This document shows positions 37,982 through 49,497 of a DNA stretch of 64,000 nt, in pieces. The translations under genes and the position numbers were made by a program. Numbering within the stretch: position 1 is the stretch's first letter; each line of letters opens with the position of its first letter. Origin of the DNA: Panulirus ornatus (Eukaryota > Arthropoda > Malacostraca > Decapoda > Palinuridae); assembly GCF_036320965.1 (NCBI RefSeq), contig NC_092238.1, positions 17,760,694 through 17,824,693 of the forward strand. Direction: 5' to 3'. The notes below the pieces were generated by a model. It was given only the letters and a program-made list of their open reading frames with translations, made no database searches and was not told where the DNA came from.

Positions 37982-37986
<5 letters not shown>
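35072..37986 (+). mobile_element. RTE-like copy F, longest copy in the window
   Basis: The 5' truncation is in the endonuclease at gtgatagaatgtaag, directly after a short (TA)n. It contains most of the endonuclease, all of RT, the C-terminus, a short-type 3' UTR (about 37,785-37,930), the stem-loop at 37,931-37,965 and a tail entering a 180-bp (TA)n tract. It faces the inverted copy G tail to tail. Confidence 0.92.
35099..37705 (+). pseudogene. RTE-like ORF2 (endonuclease-RT), 5' truncated with a C-terminal frameshift
   Basis: About 850 codons are open. Positions below count from the GTG at 35,144; there is no true start. The endonuclease shows GAYAPG (4-9), GDLNAKV (41-47), DYVLIDRR (110-117) and SDHYLVEAK (136-144), the order expected of an APE-type nuclease. 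A basic linker with WW and KRKRQEVKRKVQEVKKR follows. RT shows GLDGIAVEF (392-400), [11 protein letters not shown] (436-446), NYRGISLL (449-456), [12 protein letters not shown] (516-527), [15 protein letters not shown] (575-589) and FADDTALV (625-632). A roughly 2-bp deletion at about 37,604 shifts the frame after HMERMSGE, so the GRPNWRW-type C-terminus is lost in this frame but readable in the next (37,599-37,784). An extra T near 35,101 relative to copy M breaks the frame at the 5' side. Confidence 0.9.
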
Positions 37987-38067
<81 letters not shown>

Positions 38068-38074
38068 GTATATA

Positions 38075-38168
<94 letters not shown>
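37987..38168. repeat. (TA)n tract between tail-to-tail copies F and G
   Basis: About 180 bp of TA with a few interruptions (tacatatgtatatatgaa). It forms the spacer of a large inverted repeat. Confidence 0.93.
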
Positions 38169-38169
<1 letters not shown>

Positions 38170-39838
38170 TTTTTTTTTTGCTTTGTCGCTGTCTCCCGCG
38201 TTTGCGAGGTAGCGCAAGGAAACAGACGAAAGAAATGGCCCAACCCACCCCCATACACATGTATATACATTCGTCCACACACGCAAATATACATACCTAC
38301 ACAGCTTTCCATGGTTTACCCCAGACGCTTCACATGCCCTGATTCAATCCACTGACAGCACGTCAACCCCGGTATACCACATCGTTCCAATTCACTCTAT
38401 TCCTTGCCCTCCTTTCACCCTCCTGCATGTTCAGGCCCCGATCATACCAAATCTTTTTCACTCCATCTTTCCTTCTCCAATTTGGTCTCCCACTTCTCCT
38501 CGTTCCCTCCACCTCCGTCACATATATCCTCTTGGTCAATCTTTCCTCACTCATTCTCTCCATGTGCCCAAACCATTTCAAAACACCCTCTTCTGCTCTC
38601 TCAACCACGCTCTTTTTATTTCCACACATCTCTCTTACCCTTACGTTACTTCCTCGATCAAACCACCTCACACCACACATTGTCCTCAAACATCTCATTT
38701 CCAGCACATCCATCCTCCTGCGCACAATTCCATCCATAGCCCACGCCTCGCAACCATACAACATTGTTGGAACCACCATTCCTTCAAACATACCCATTTT
38801 TGCTTTCCGAGATAATGTTCTCGACTTCCACACATTCTTCAAGGCTCCCAGGATTTACGCCCCCTCCCCCACCCTATGATCCTCTTCCGCTTCCATGGTT
38901 CCATCCGCTGCCAGATCCACTCCCAGATATCTAAAACACTTCACTTCCTCCAGTTTTTCTCCATTCAAACTCACCTCCCAATTGACTTGACCCTCAACCC
39001 TACTGTACCTAATTACCTTGCTCTTATTCACATTTACTCTTAACTTTCTTCTTTCGCACACTTTACCAAACTCAGTCACCAGCTTCTGCAGTTTCTCACA
39101 TGAATCAGCCACCAGCGCTGTATCATCAGCGAACAACAACTGACTCACTTCCCAAGCTCTCTCATCCACAACAGACTTCATACTTGCCCCTCTTTCCAAA
39201 ACTCTAGCATTCACCTCCCTAACAACCCCATCCATAAACAAATTAAACAACCATGGAGACATCACACACCCCTGCCGCAAACCTACATTCACTGAGAACC
39301 AATCACTTTCCTCTCTTCCTACACATACTCATGCCTTACATCCTCGATAAAAACTTTTCACTGCTTCTAACAACTTGCCTCCCACACCATATATTCTTAA
39401 TACCTTCCACAGAGCATCTCTATCAACTCTATCATAGGCAGCAGGTTTGGATGGTATTGCAGTGGAATTTATTAAAAAAGGGTGTGACTGTATTATTGAC
39501 TGGTTGGTAAGGTTATTTAATGTATGTATGACTCATGGTGAGGTGCCTGAGGATTGGCGGAATGCGTGCATAGTGCCATTGTACAAAGGCAAAGGGGATA
39601 AGAGTGAGTGCTCAAATTACAGAGGTATAAGTTTGTTTAGTATTTCTGGTAAATTATATGGGAGGGTATTGACTGAGAGGGTGAAGGCATGTACAGAGCA
39701 TCAGATTGGGGAAGAGCAGTGTGGTTTCAGAATTGGTAGAGGATGTGTGGATCAGGTTTTTGCTTTGAAGAATGTATGTGAGAAATACTTAGAAAAGCAA
39801 ATGGATTTGTATGTAGCATTTATGGATCTGGAGAGGGC

Positions 39839-39842
<4 letters not shown>
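38169..39842 (-). mobile_element. RTE-like copy G/H with inverted 5' segment (twin-priming structure)
   Basis: G (38,169-39,436) is in minus orientation: poly(A) tail, stem-loop (38,183-38,217), short-type 3' UTR, C-terminus and RT back to [11 protein letters not shown] (39,437-39,842) is in plus orientation and covers the RT from [11 protein letters not shown] to FMDLERAY. In family coordinates H ends exactly where G begins (catat versus tatgatag). So G and H are adjacent halves of one element with the 5' half inverted. G carries one nonsense change (AAA to TAA in the AKILGALKN block near 38,857). Junction at 39,436/39,437. Confidence 0.85.

Positions 39843-39897
<55 letters not shown>
39838..39897. 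repeat. (TA)n tract between H and copy I
   Basis: About 60 bp of TA with two tacat interruptions. Its left edge overlaps the catat that ends segment H. Confidence 0.9.
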
Positions 39898-41866
39898 TTT
39901 TTTTTTTTTTTTTTTTTTATACTTTGTCGCTGTCTCCCGCGTTTGCGAGGTAGCGCAAGGAAACAGACGAAAGAAATGGCCCAACCCCCCCCCATACACA
40001 TGTATATACATACGTCCACACACGCAAATATACATACCTACACAGCTTTCCATGGTTTACCCCAGACGCTTCACATGTCTTGATTCAATCCACTGACAGC
40101 ACGTCAACCCCGGTATACCACATTGCTCCAATTCACTCTATTCCTTGCCCTCCTTTCACCCTCCTGCAAGTTCAGGCCCCGATCACACAAAATCTTTTTC
40201 ACTCCATCTTTCCACCTCCAATTTGGTCTCCCTCTTCTCCTCGTTCCCTCCACCTCCGACACATATATCCTCTTGGTCAACCTTTCCTCACTCATTCTCT
40301 CCATGTGCCCAAACCATTTCAAAACACCCTCTTCTGCTCTCTCAACCACGCTCTTTTTATTTCCACACATCTCTCTCACCCTTACGTTACTTACTCGATC
40401 AAACCACCTCACACCACACATTGTCCTCAGACATCTCATTTCCAGCACATCCATCCTCCTGCGCACAACTCTATCCATAGCCCACGCCTCGCAACCATAC
40501 AACATTGTTGGAACCACCATTCCTTCAAACATACCCATTTTTGCTTTCCGAGATAATGTTCTCGACTTCCACACATTCTTCAAGGCTCCCAGAATTTTCG
40601 CTCCCTCCCCCACCCTATGGTCCACTTCTGCTTCCATGGTTCCATCCGCTGCCAGATCCACTCTCAGATATCTAAAACACTTCACTTCCTCCAGTTTTTC
40701 TCCATTCAAACTCACCTCCCAATTTACTTGACCCTCAACCCTACTGTACCTAATAACCTTGCTCTTATTTACATTTACTCTTAACTTTCTTCTTCCACAC
40801 ACTTTATCAAACTCCGTCACCAGCTTCTGCAGTTTCTCACATGAATCAGCCACCAGCGCTGTATCATCAGCGAACAACAACTGACTCACTTCCCAAGCTC
40901 TCTCATCCCCAACAGACTTCATACTTGCCCCTCTTTCCAAAACTCTTGCCTTTACCTCCCTAACAACCCCATCCATAAACAAATTAAACAACCATGGAGA
41001 CATCACACACCCCTGCCGCAAACCTACATTCACTGAGAACCAATCACTTTCCTCTCTTCCTACACGTACACATGCCTTACATCCTCGATAAAAACTTTTC
41101 ACTGCTTCTAACAACTTTCCTCCCACACCATATATTCTTAATACCTTCCACAGAGCATCTCTATCAACTCTATCATATGCCTTCTCCAGATCCATAAATG
41201 CTACATACAAATCCATTTGCTTTTCTAAGTATTTCTCACATACATTCTTCAAAGCAAACACCTGATCCACACATCCTCTACCACTTCTGAAACCACACTG
41301 CTCTTCCCCAATCTGATGCTCTGTACATGCCTTCACCCTCTCAATCAATACCCTCCCATACAATTTACCAGGAATACTCAACAAACTTATACCTCTGTAA
41401 TTTGAGCACTCACTCTTATCCCCTTTTCCTTTGTACAATGGCACTATGCACGCATTCCTCCAATCCTCAGGCACCTCACCATGAGTCATACATACATTAA
41501 ATAACCTTACCAACCAGTCAACAATACAGTCACCCCCTTTTTTAATAAATTCCACTGCAATACCATCCAAACCTGCTGCCTTGCCGGCTTTCATCTTCCG
41601 CAAAGCTTTCACTACCTCTTCTCTGTTTACCAAATCGTTTTCCCTAACCCTCTCACTTTGCACACCACCTCGACCAAAACACCCTATATCTGCCACTCTA
41701 TCATCAGACACATTCAACAAACCTTCAAAATACTCACTCCATCTCCTTCTCACATCACCACTACTTGTTATCACCTCCCCATTTGCGCCCTTCACTAAAG
41801 TTCCCATTTGCTCCCTTGTCTTACGCACTTTATTTACCTCCTTCCAGAACATCTTTTTATTTTCCC

Positions 41867-41870
<4 letters not shown>
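39898..41870 (-). mobile_element. RTE-like copy I, 5' truncated, with poly(A) tail
   Basis: Minus orientation: a poly(A) tail (poly-T at 39,898-39,918), stem-loop at 39,924-39,958, short-type 3' UTR, then an intact ORF up to the 5' truncation within the ENKKMFWKE block at 41,870. Both ends abut (TA)n tracts, so any target duplication is hidden. Confidence 0.92.
40104..41852 (-). CDS. RTE-like ORF2 fragment, RT domain through C-terminus, uninterrupted
   Basis: 582 codons are open with no lesion. It covers the linker ([17 protein letters not shown]), all RT motifs ([36 protein letters not shown] at about 218-229; [21 protein letters not shown] at about 327-334), the [10 protein letters not shown] thumb, [27 protein letters not shown] and the final [15 protein letters not shown] to VVYRG. 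The endonuclease is missing because of 5' truncation, so it cannot act alone, but the absence of stops shows recent insertion. The first Met is internal to the family ORF and is not a natural start. Confidence 0.85.
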   Translation of the reverse strand: MFWKEVNKVRKTREQMGTLVKGANGEVITSSGDVRRRWSEYFEGLLNVSDDRVADIGCFGRGGVQSERVRENDLVNREEVVKALRKMKAGKAAGLDGIAVEFIKKGGDCIVDWLVRLFNVCMTHGEVPEDWRNACIVPLYKGKGDKSECSNYRGISLLSIPGKLYGRVLIERVKACTEHQIGEEQCGFRSGRGCVDQVFALKNVCEKYLEKQMDLYVAFMDLEKAYDRVDRDALWKVLRIYGVGGKLLEAVKSFYRGCKACVRVGREESDWFSVNVGLRQGCVMSPWLFNLFMDGVVREVKARVLERGASMKSVGDERAWEVSQLLFADDTALVADSCEKLQKLVTEFDKVCGRRKLRVNVNKSKVIRYSRVEGQVNWEVSLNGEKLEEVKCFRYLRVDLAADGTMEAEVDHRVGEGAKILGALKNVWKSRTLSRKAKMGMFEGMVVPTMLYGCEAWAMDRVVRRRMDVLEMRCLRTMCGVRWFDRVSNVRVREMCGNKKSVVERAEEGVLKWFGHMERMSEERLTKRIYVSEVEGTRRRGRPNWRWKDGVKKILCDRGLNLQEGERRARNRVNWSNVVYRG

Positions 41871-42612
<742 letters not shown>

Positions 42613-42617
42613 AGGGA

Positions 42618-43862
<1,245 letters not shown>

Positions 43863-44880
43863 TCCTATGAGTCCACAGAGAAAATGAAACACAATAAGTT
43901 CCCAAGTGCACTTTCGTGTAATAATCACATCATCAGGGGAGAAGATAGAAGATTCAGTGATATTTCTCGTGGTAAAGGAGTTACAGTTAATAACTGAATT
44001 AGCATTACTCCAGTCAATACAATGGTCATAATCCTTAACATGATTAAACAAGGCATTTGATTCTTATCCTGTTTTTATACTACAGTTATGTCGCTTAAGT
44101 CTAGCAGGAAGATCCTTACCAGTCTGCCCAAAACATATTACAGCTTTTACAAGGAATTCCGTAAACACAGACCGCCGAATTTTCTAGCGCGTTTTTGATT
44201 AAGATGTTTTTGATAGTATTGTTATTACTGAAGGCTACATCTACATTAAAGGATTCAAACAACATGGGAATTGATGTAAGATTATCTCTAAAAGGGAAAA
44301 CTAAAAGATTCTTATTATCAAGGGAAAGTTTAGGTTTAGGTCTATGATTTTTTTGCCAACTTAAGAGATTTGTCGATAAAAGATCTAGGATACTTTGACC
44401 TGGATCAAATAAAATATATCTTCTCAAACTCATCATCGATAAATTCCAGACTACATATACATAATGCCCTAAGGAACATTGACTGGAACATAACTGGAAT
44501 GGTAATAGTTTAACTCTATCATGTTGAGCTGAGTAATAAATATAAAAACAAAAATTGATGGGTTTTCAGTATATGATAAACTTACATGATTCTATCCTTG
44601 TCCCTATCCTTACATGTTTCTATTCTTATGGTAACATACAATTATTTTCCACTTCCACAGTAAATGTGATGGAAGGTACTAAATTCTTAAGTGTAGGGAG
44701 AAATGTTTGTAAGTTTTCGTTTGTTAGCCAAACACAAAGAACTTCATCTACATACCTAAACCGAATTGCCTTAGAGGGTAAGATATCCCTCAGTAATTTT
44801 GTTTCAATGAATTTCACGTAAAGATTACTTGATACAGGTGAGAAACGGTTACTCATCGCCATACCAAATTTCTGATCATA
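43863..44880 (-). mobile_element. Penelope-like element fragment 2 (RT palm to GIY-YIG end)
   Basis: Minus strand. An RT palm fragment at 44,626-44,862 has MAMSNRFSPVSSNLYVKF and RFRYVDEVLCVW, where YVDE replaces the YVDD expected at the catalytic site. Then come a PGQSILDLLSTNLLSWQK and FNVDVAFSNNNTIKNILI stretch (44,116-44,436) and the Cys pair IPCKSCNMF. A 1-bp loss just before the nuclease motif converts the GQTG region to WADW-stop. The end has [15 protein letters not shown]. It stops beside (TA)n at 43,862. Compared with fragment 1 it adds the RT region but has lost the nuclease motif; both are inactive. Confidence 0.85.
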
Positions 44881-44939
44881 ATGATCTCAATAAACTGAAA
44901 TATACAGTCTTTTATACACAATTTTATCAATTCAATAAA

Positions 44940-46540
44940 CAACCATCTACACCGATAACCACTCATCCTCCTCTCTACCTACTCACACACGTGCCTTACT
45001 TTGTTGATACAAAATTCCCCACCAATTCTGATAGCTTTCCCCCGACACCAGTATATTCATAACATCCTTCACAATGCATCTCCATCAACCCTACCATACA
45101 CTTTCTCGGATCCACAAACGTCATTAACAGATTCTTCTGTATTTTCAAGTATTTCTCATGCACATTCTTCAAGGCAAATGCCTGATTCACACATCCTCTA
45201 CCACTCACTCAAATTTACACCCCCCAACCAACCTATCTCTCCGCCTTGCTGAATTTGAAAACCTAATATCCCCTGAAACTACATTGTTCCTCCTCAAGCT
45301 GATAATCTTTGCATGCTGTCACCCTCTCAATCCCACTCTTTCATACAACATACCACGCAGATTTAACAAATGTATATATCTGTGGCTCAGACTTTCACTG
45401 TTGTCTTTGCTTTAATACAGTAGCTCTTCAGGCATTCCGCTAATCTTCAGGCACTTCACTATGAGCCATACATACATGCAAAATACTAATTAACCACTTA
45501 GTAACACTACCACACCTTCTTAAAAAATTCAGCTGCAACTCCATCCATTCCAGTCACTTTGCCACACTTCATCATAGGTGAGGCATTCATCGCCTCTTCT
45601 CTTTTCATCAAACCACTTGCCATGGCTCCCTAGCTTCGCACACTTCCATGGCCCAAACAGCCCACATGTACCACTGTACCATCTCACACATTTAACAGTC
45701 CTTCAAAATATCAATTCCATCCTCTCTTTGCCTGTTATCAGTTTCCAGTCTGATTCCTTCAGTGATGCTAACATTTACTCATTTGTTCTCCTCATGCTAC
45801 TCATCTTCCAAAATTTCTTTTTCCCGAGGTTTGCTGACTCTCTCAAGCAACTCTCCTCTGTCCTATTTTCATCCTCTGCATCATCTTCTTGATCTCTTGA
45901 CCTTCTTTTTGAATATCTCCCAATCGCTCACACTCCTTCGTTGCAGGTAACCCCCGTCCACCTCTCTTCTCTTTCACTGGCAATTTAATTTTATCCCACC
46001 CTTCACTGTGTGTTCTCACGTGCCCACCTCCCACCTCCTGTGAGCCACAACGTCTCCCGCTCTCCCTAGTCTCGTTTGCTCTCATCTTCTCCCTGTCTCC
46101 ACTCAGTCTCTCCTTGTAAGTATCTTCTCACACAAGCTTCACTTACTTTCAACACCCTCTTCCCACCCATATCATTTCTTTTTTCCTAGAACCCCTACAA
46201 GCTTTCTCCTTCTCCTCCACCAAGATGTGATCAGACACCCGACTACCTGACCCCCTTAGCACACTTACATCCATTAGTTTTTCATTCGTCCATCTGTCAT
46301 GTAGGACATAATCCAGTAATGCCTCCTTTAATGAATTGTCATTTTCACCCACATTAGTATGAGGCTCACTTCCTTACACCTCTTCATGCATTCACACAAC
46401 TCCTTCGGCAGAAGTGTTACCTCCTCCTTTGCCACACCAGCATAACCCCACACTTCACTACATCTCTAAACCCTTCCTCCCCCTACCTACAGCTCCCTTC
46501 TTCTCATCCTGGTTACATCCACACATATTTGATATGGAGG
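44940..46540 (-). mobile_element. RTE-like copy M, old, internally deleted
   Basis: Reading from 46,540 down: a leader or endonuclease-start string gatgtaaccaggatgagaag (shared with J), KELCECMKRCKEV and LMWVKM (equal to copy F near 35,090-35,115), then a jump to ALLDYVLHDRWTNEKLMDVSVLRG and VSDHILVEEKEK. Degraded linker and RT pieces follow, with SGRGCVNQAFALKNVHEKYLK and YTGVGGKLSELV, to about 44,950. The part of the endonuclease containing the GDLNAK motif is deleted. Stops are frequent. Confidence 0.8.
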
Positions 46541-46639
46541 TAAAGATTAAGTTTCGTGAGCACAGAGCTACAGCAAAGGCAAATGTTTGCTACAACGGTG
46601 CAGGAGCCACGGACTGGATCAAGTGTTGCAGGCAGAGCA

Positions 46640-46930
46640 GGGCACAGGTAACATACAGGGCAGGTGCAGTAGCAGGTAGCAGAGAGAGTAGGGTATAGGA
46701 GCAGGTAGCAGAAAGAGCAGGTACAGAAGCAGGTAGCAGAGAGAGCAGGTACAGAATCAGGTAGCAGAGTGAGCAGGTACAGAAGCAGGTAGCAGAGAGA
46801 GCAGGCACAGAAGCAAGTAGCAGAGTGAGCAGGTACAGAAGTAAGTAGCAGAGAGAGCAGGTACAGAAGCAGGTAGCAGAGGGAGCAGGTACAGAATCAG
46901 GTAGCAGAGAGAGCAGGTACTGAAGCAGGG
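46640..46930 (+). repeat. 28-bp tandem repeat, about 9-10 copies, diverged
   Basis: gtagcagagagagcaggtac units at about 28-bp spacing (46,761; 46,789), with agagtgagc variants. Confidence 0.85.
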
Positions 46931-47039
46931 AAGCGGCACTGGACCAGAAAACTCTCTCCAGTTGGAGGAGAAAATAGTCAGGAAGGCTGACGCTTGAGGC
47001 AATGTAAGGACGGGAATATCTGAGTGTTTATGGCTATGG

Positions 47040-47564
47040 CTCAGGGATATTATTGTTGTGAGGCTGGGCTTGTTGTTGTTGTCTTGGGGGGGGGGGAGCT
47101 TAATGTTGTTGTCTGGGTAAGGGAAGGGCTTCTTGTTGTTGTATGGGGGAAGGGCAGGGCTTGTTGTTGTTGTTGTTGTCTGTAGGGGTAAGCTGGGCTT
47201 ATTGTTGTTGTCTCGGGGGAGGGATGGGAGGGGCTTGTTGGTGTTGCTTAAAGGGGTAAGGGTGGGGCTTGTTGTAGTCTGCAGGGGAAGGCAGGCTTGT
47301 GGTTGTTATCTGGGAGGACAGGTGAGGTTGTTGTTGATCTCTGGGGAAGAGGGAGTGTGGGTCTTCTTGTTGTTGTTGTCTGTGGTGGAAGGGCGTGGCT
47401 TTCATTTGTTGTTTGATGGAGGAGGCTGGTTGCTGTCGCCTGGGGGAGAGGGTTATGCTTGTTGTTGTTGAAGGGACGGACGGGCGGGGACTGTTGTTGC
47501 TGTCCAGGGGCTTCTTGTTGTTGCCATAATGAAGGGAAGGGTTTGTTGTTGTTGTTATCTTTGG
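47040..47564 (+). repeat. Diverged GTTGTTGTT / GGGGAAGG repeats flanking the 31-bp array
   Basis: Irregular units of ggcttgttgttgttgtctgg type with variable spacing look like decayed edge copies of the adjacent array. Confidence 0.75.
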
Positions 47565-49020
47565 AATGATGGGCGCTTGTTGTTGTTATCTGGGGAAGGA
47601 TGGGGGCTTGTTGTTGTTATCTGGGGAAGGATGGGGGCTTGTTGTTGTTATCTGGGGAAGGATGGGCGCTTGTTGTTGTTATCTGGGGAAGGATGGGGGC
47701 TTGTTGTTGTTATCTGGGGAAGGATGGGGGCTTGTTGTTGTTATCTGGGGAAGGATGGGGACTTGTTGTTGTTATCTGGGGAAGGATGGGGGCTTGTTGT
47801 TGTTATCTGGGGAAGGATGGGGCTTGTTGTTGTTATCTGGGGAAGGATGGGGACTTGTTGTTGTTATCTGGGGAAGGATGGGGGCTTGTTGTTGTTATCT
47901 AGGGAAGGATGGGGGCTTGTTGTTGTTATCTGGGGAAGGATGGGGGCTTGTTGTTGTTATCTGGGGAAGGATGGGGGCTTGTTGTTGTTATCTGGGGAAG
48001 GATGGGGGCTTGTTGTTGTTATCTAGGGAAGGATGGGGGCTTGTTGTTGTTATCTGGGGAAGGATGGGGGCTTGTTGTTGTTATCTGGGGAAGGATGGGG
48101 GCTTGTTGTTGTTATCTGGGGAAGGATGGGGGCTTGTTGTTGTTATCTGGGGAAGGATGGGGGCTTGTTGTTGTTATCTAGGGAAGGATGGGGGCTTGTT
48201 GTTGTTATCTGGGGAAGGATGGGGGCTTGTTGTTGTTATCTGGGGAAGGATGGGGGCTTGTTGTTGTTATCTGGGGAAGGATGGGGGCTTGTTGTTGTTA
48301 TCTGGGGAAGGATGGGGGCTTGTTGTTGTTATCTGGGGAAGGATGGGGGCTTGTTGTTGTTATCTAGGGAAGGATGGGGGCTTGTTGTTGTTATCTGGGG
48401 AAGGATGGGGGCTTGTTGTTGTTATCTGGGGAAGGATGGGGACTTGTTGTTGTTATCTGGGGAAGGATGGGGACTTGTTGTTGTTATCTGGGGAAGGATG
48501 GGGGCTTGTTGTTGTTATTTGGGGAAGGATGGGGGCTTGGTGTTATCTGGGGAAGGATGGGGGCTTGTTGTTGTTATCTGGGGAAGGATGGGGGCTTGGT
48601 GTTATCTGGGGAAGGATAGGGACTTGTTGTTGTTATCTGGGGAAGGATGGGGACTTGTTGTTGTTATCTAGGGAAGGATGGGGGCTTGTTGTTGTTATCT
48701 GGGGAAGGATGGGGGCTTGTTGTTGTTATCTGGGGAAGGATGGGGGCTTGTTGTTGTTATCTGGGGAAGGATGGGGGCTTGTTGTTGTTATCTGGGGAAG
48801 GATGGGGGTTTGTTGTTGTTATCTAGGGAAGGATGGGGGCTTGTTGTTGTTATCTGGGGAAGGATGGGGGCTTGTTGTTGTTATCTGGGGAAGGATGGGG
48901 GCTTGTTGTTGTTGTCTGGGGAAGGATGGGGGCTTGTTGTTGTTATCTGGGGAAGGATGGGGGCTTGTTGTTGTTGTCTGGGGAAGGATGGGGGCTTGTT
49001 GTTGTTGTCTGGGGGAAGGG
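47565..49020 (+). repeat. 31-bp minisatellite, about 47 copies, highly homogeneous
   Basis: Units of cttgttgttgttatctgggg then aaggatggggg occur at 31-bp spacing (47,651; 47,682). A few units have shortened gttgtt blocks near 48,540-48,600. All three plus frames are open with the same 31-residue period because the unit has no stop in any frame. The 580-codon frame spanning 47,566-49,308 is not a gene. Confidence 0.96.
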
Positions 49021-49152
49021 GTGGGCTTGTTCTTATTAGGGGGAACTGACAGGGATTGTTGTTGTCTTGGGGAGGGGCGAGGCTTGTTGTGGTTGAGCAG
49101 AGGTGAAAGACTTAGATTGTTGTCGTTGTCGTCTGTAGAGGATGTGGGGGGG

Positions 49153-49308
49153 TGTTGTTGTTGTTGTTGTTGTTGTCTAGGGATGAAGGATGGGGCTTGT
49201 TGTTCCTGCTTGTGGAAGATCGGAATTTGTTGTTGTCGGAGAGGGGGAGGGGGGAGGGGGGGAAGGGGGTTTCGTTGTAGTTGTCTGGGAGGGAAGTGCG
49301 GATATTGA

Positions 49309-49358
<50 letters not shown>

Positions 49359-49366
49359 TTGTTGTC
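49153..49366 (+). repeat. Two (GTT)n microsatellites
   Basis: GTT runs at 49,153-49,177 and 49,311-49,366, with G-rich sequence between. Confidence 0.93.
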
Positions 49367-49484
49367 TGGGGAGAATTGAGAGATCAAGATAATGACGGAG
49401 TCAGTAAGAGTTGTGTGAGGTGGGTAGACCTGGGTTGATGGTCTACAACCTGATCATACACACGTTAAAAGTTTATACAACAAT

Positions 49485-49497
49485 ACGTTGTGAACGT
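49485..49497 (+). repeat. Target-site duplication, left copy (copy N)
   Basis: acgttgtgaacgt lies directly before the element and is repeated at 51,102-51,114 after the poly(A). It is itself an inverted repeat (ACGTT-GTG-AACGT). Confidence 0.88.

Noticed and set aside
47566..49308. 580-codon plus-strand open frame (and similar frames at 8,703-9,731, 25,053-25,748, 25,940-26,896, 51,150-52,188 and 62,820-63,990)
   Set aside because: They lie in tandem arrays whose units have no stop codon. The peptide period equals the repeat, several frames are open at once, and no domain is present.
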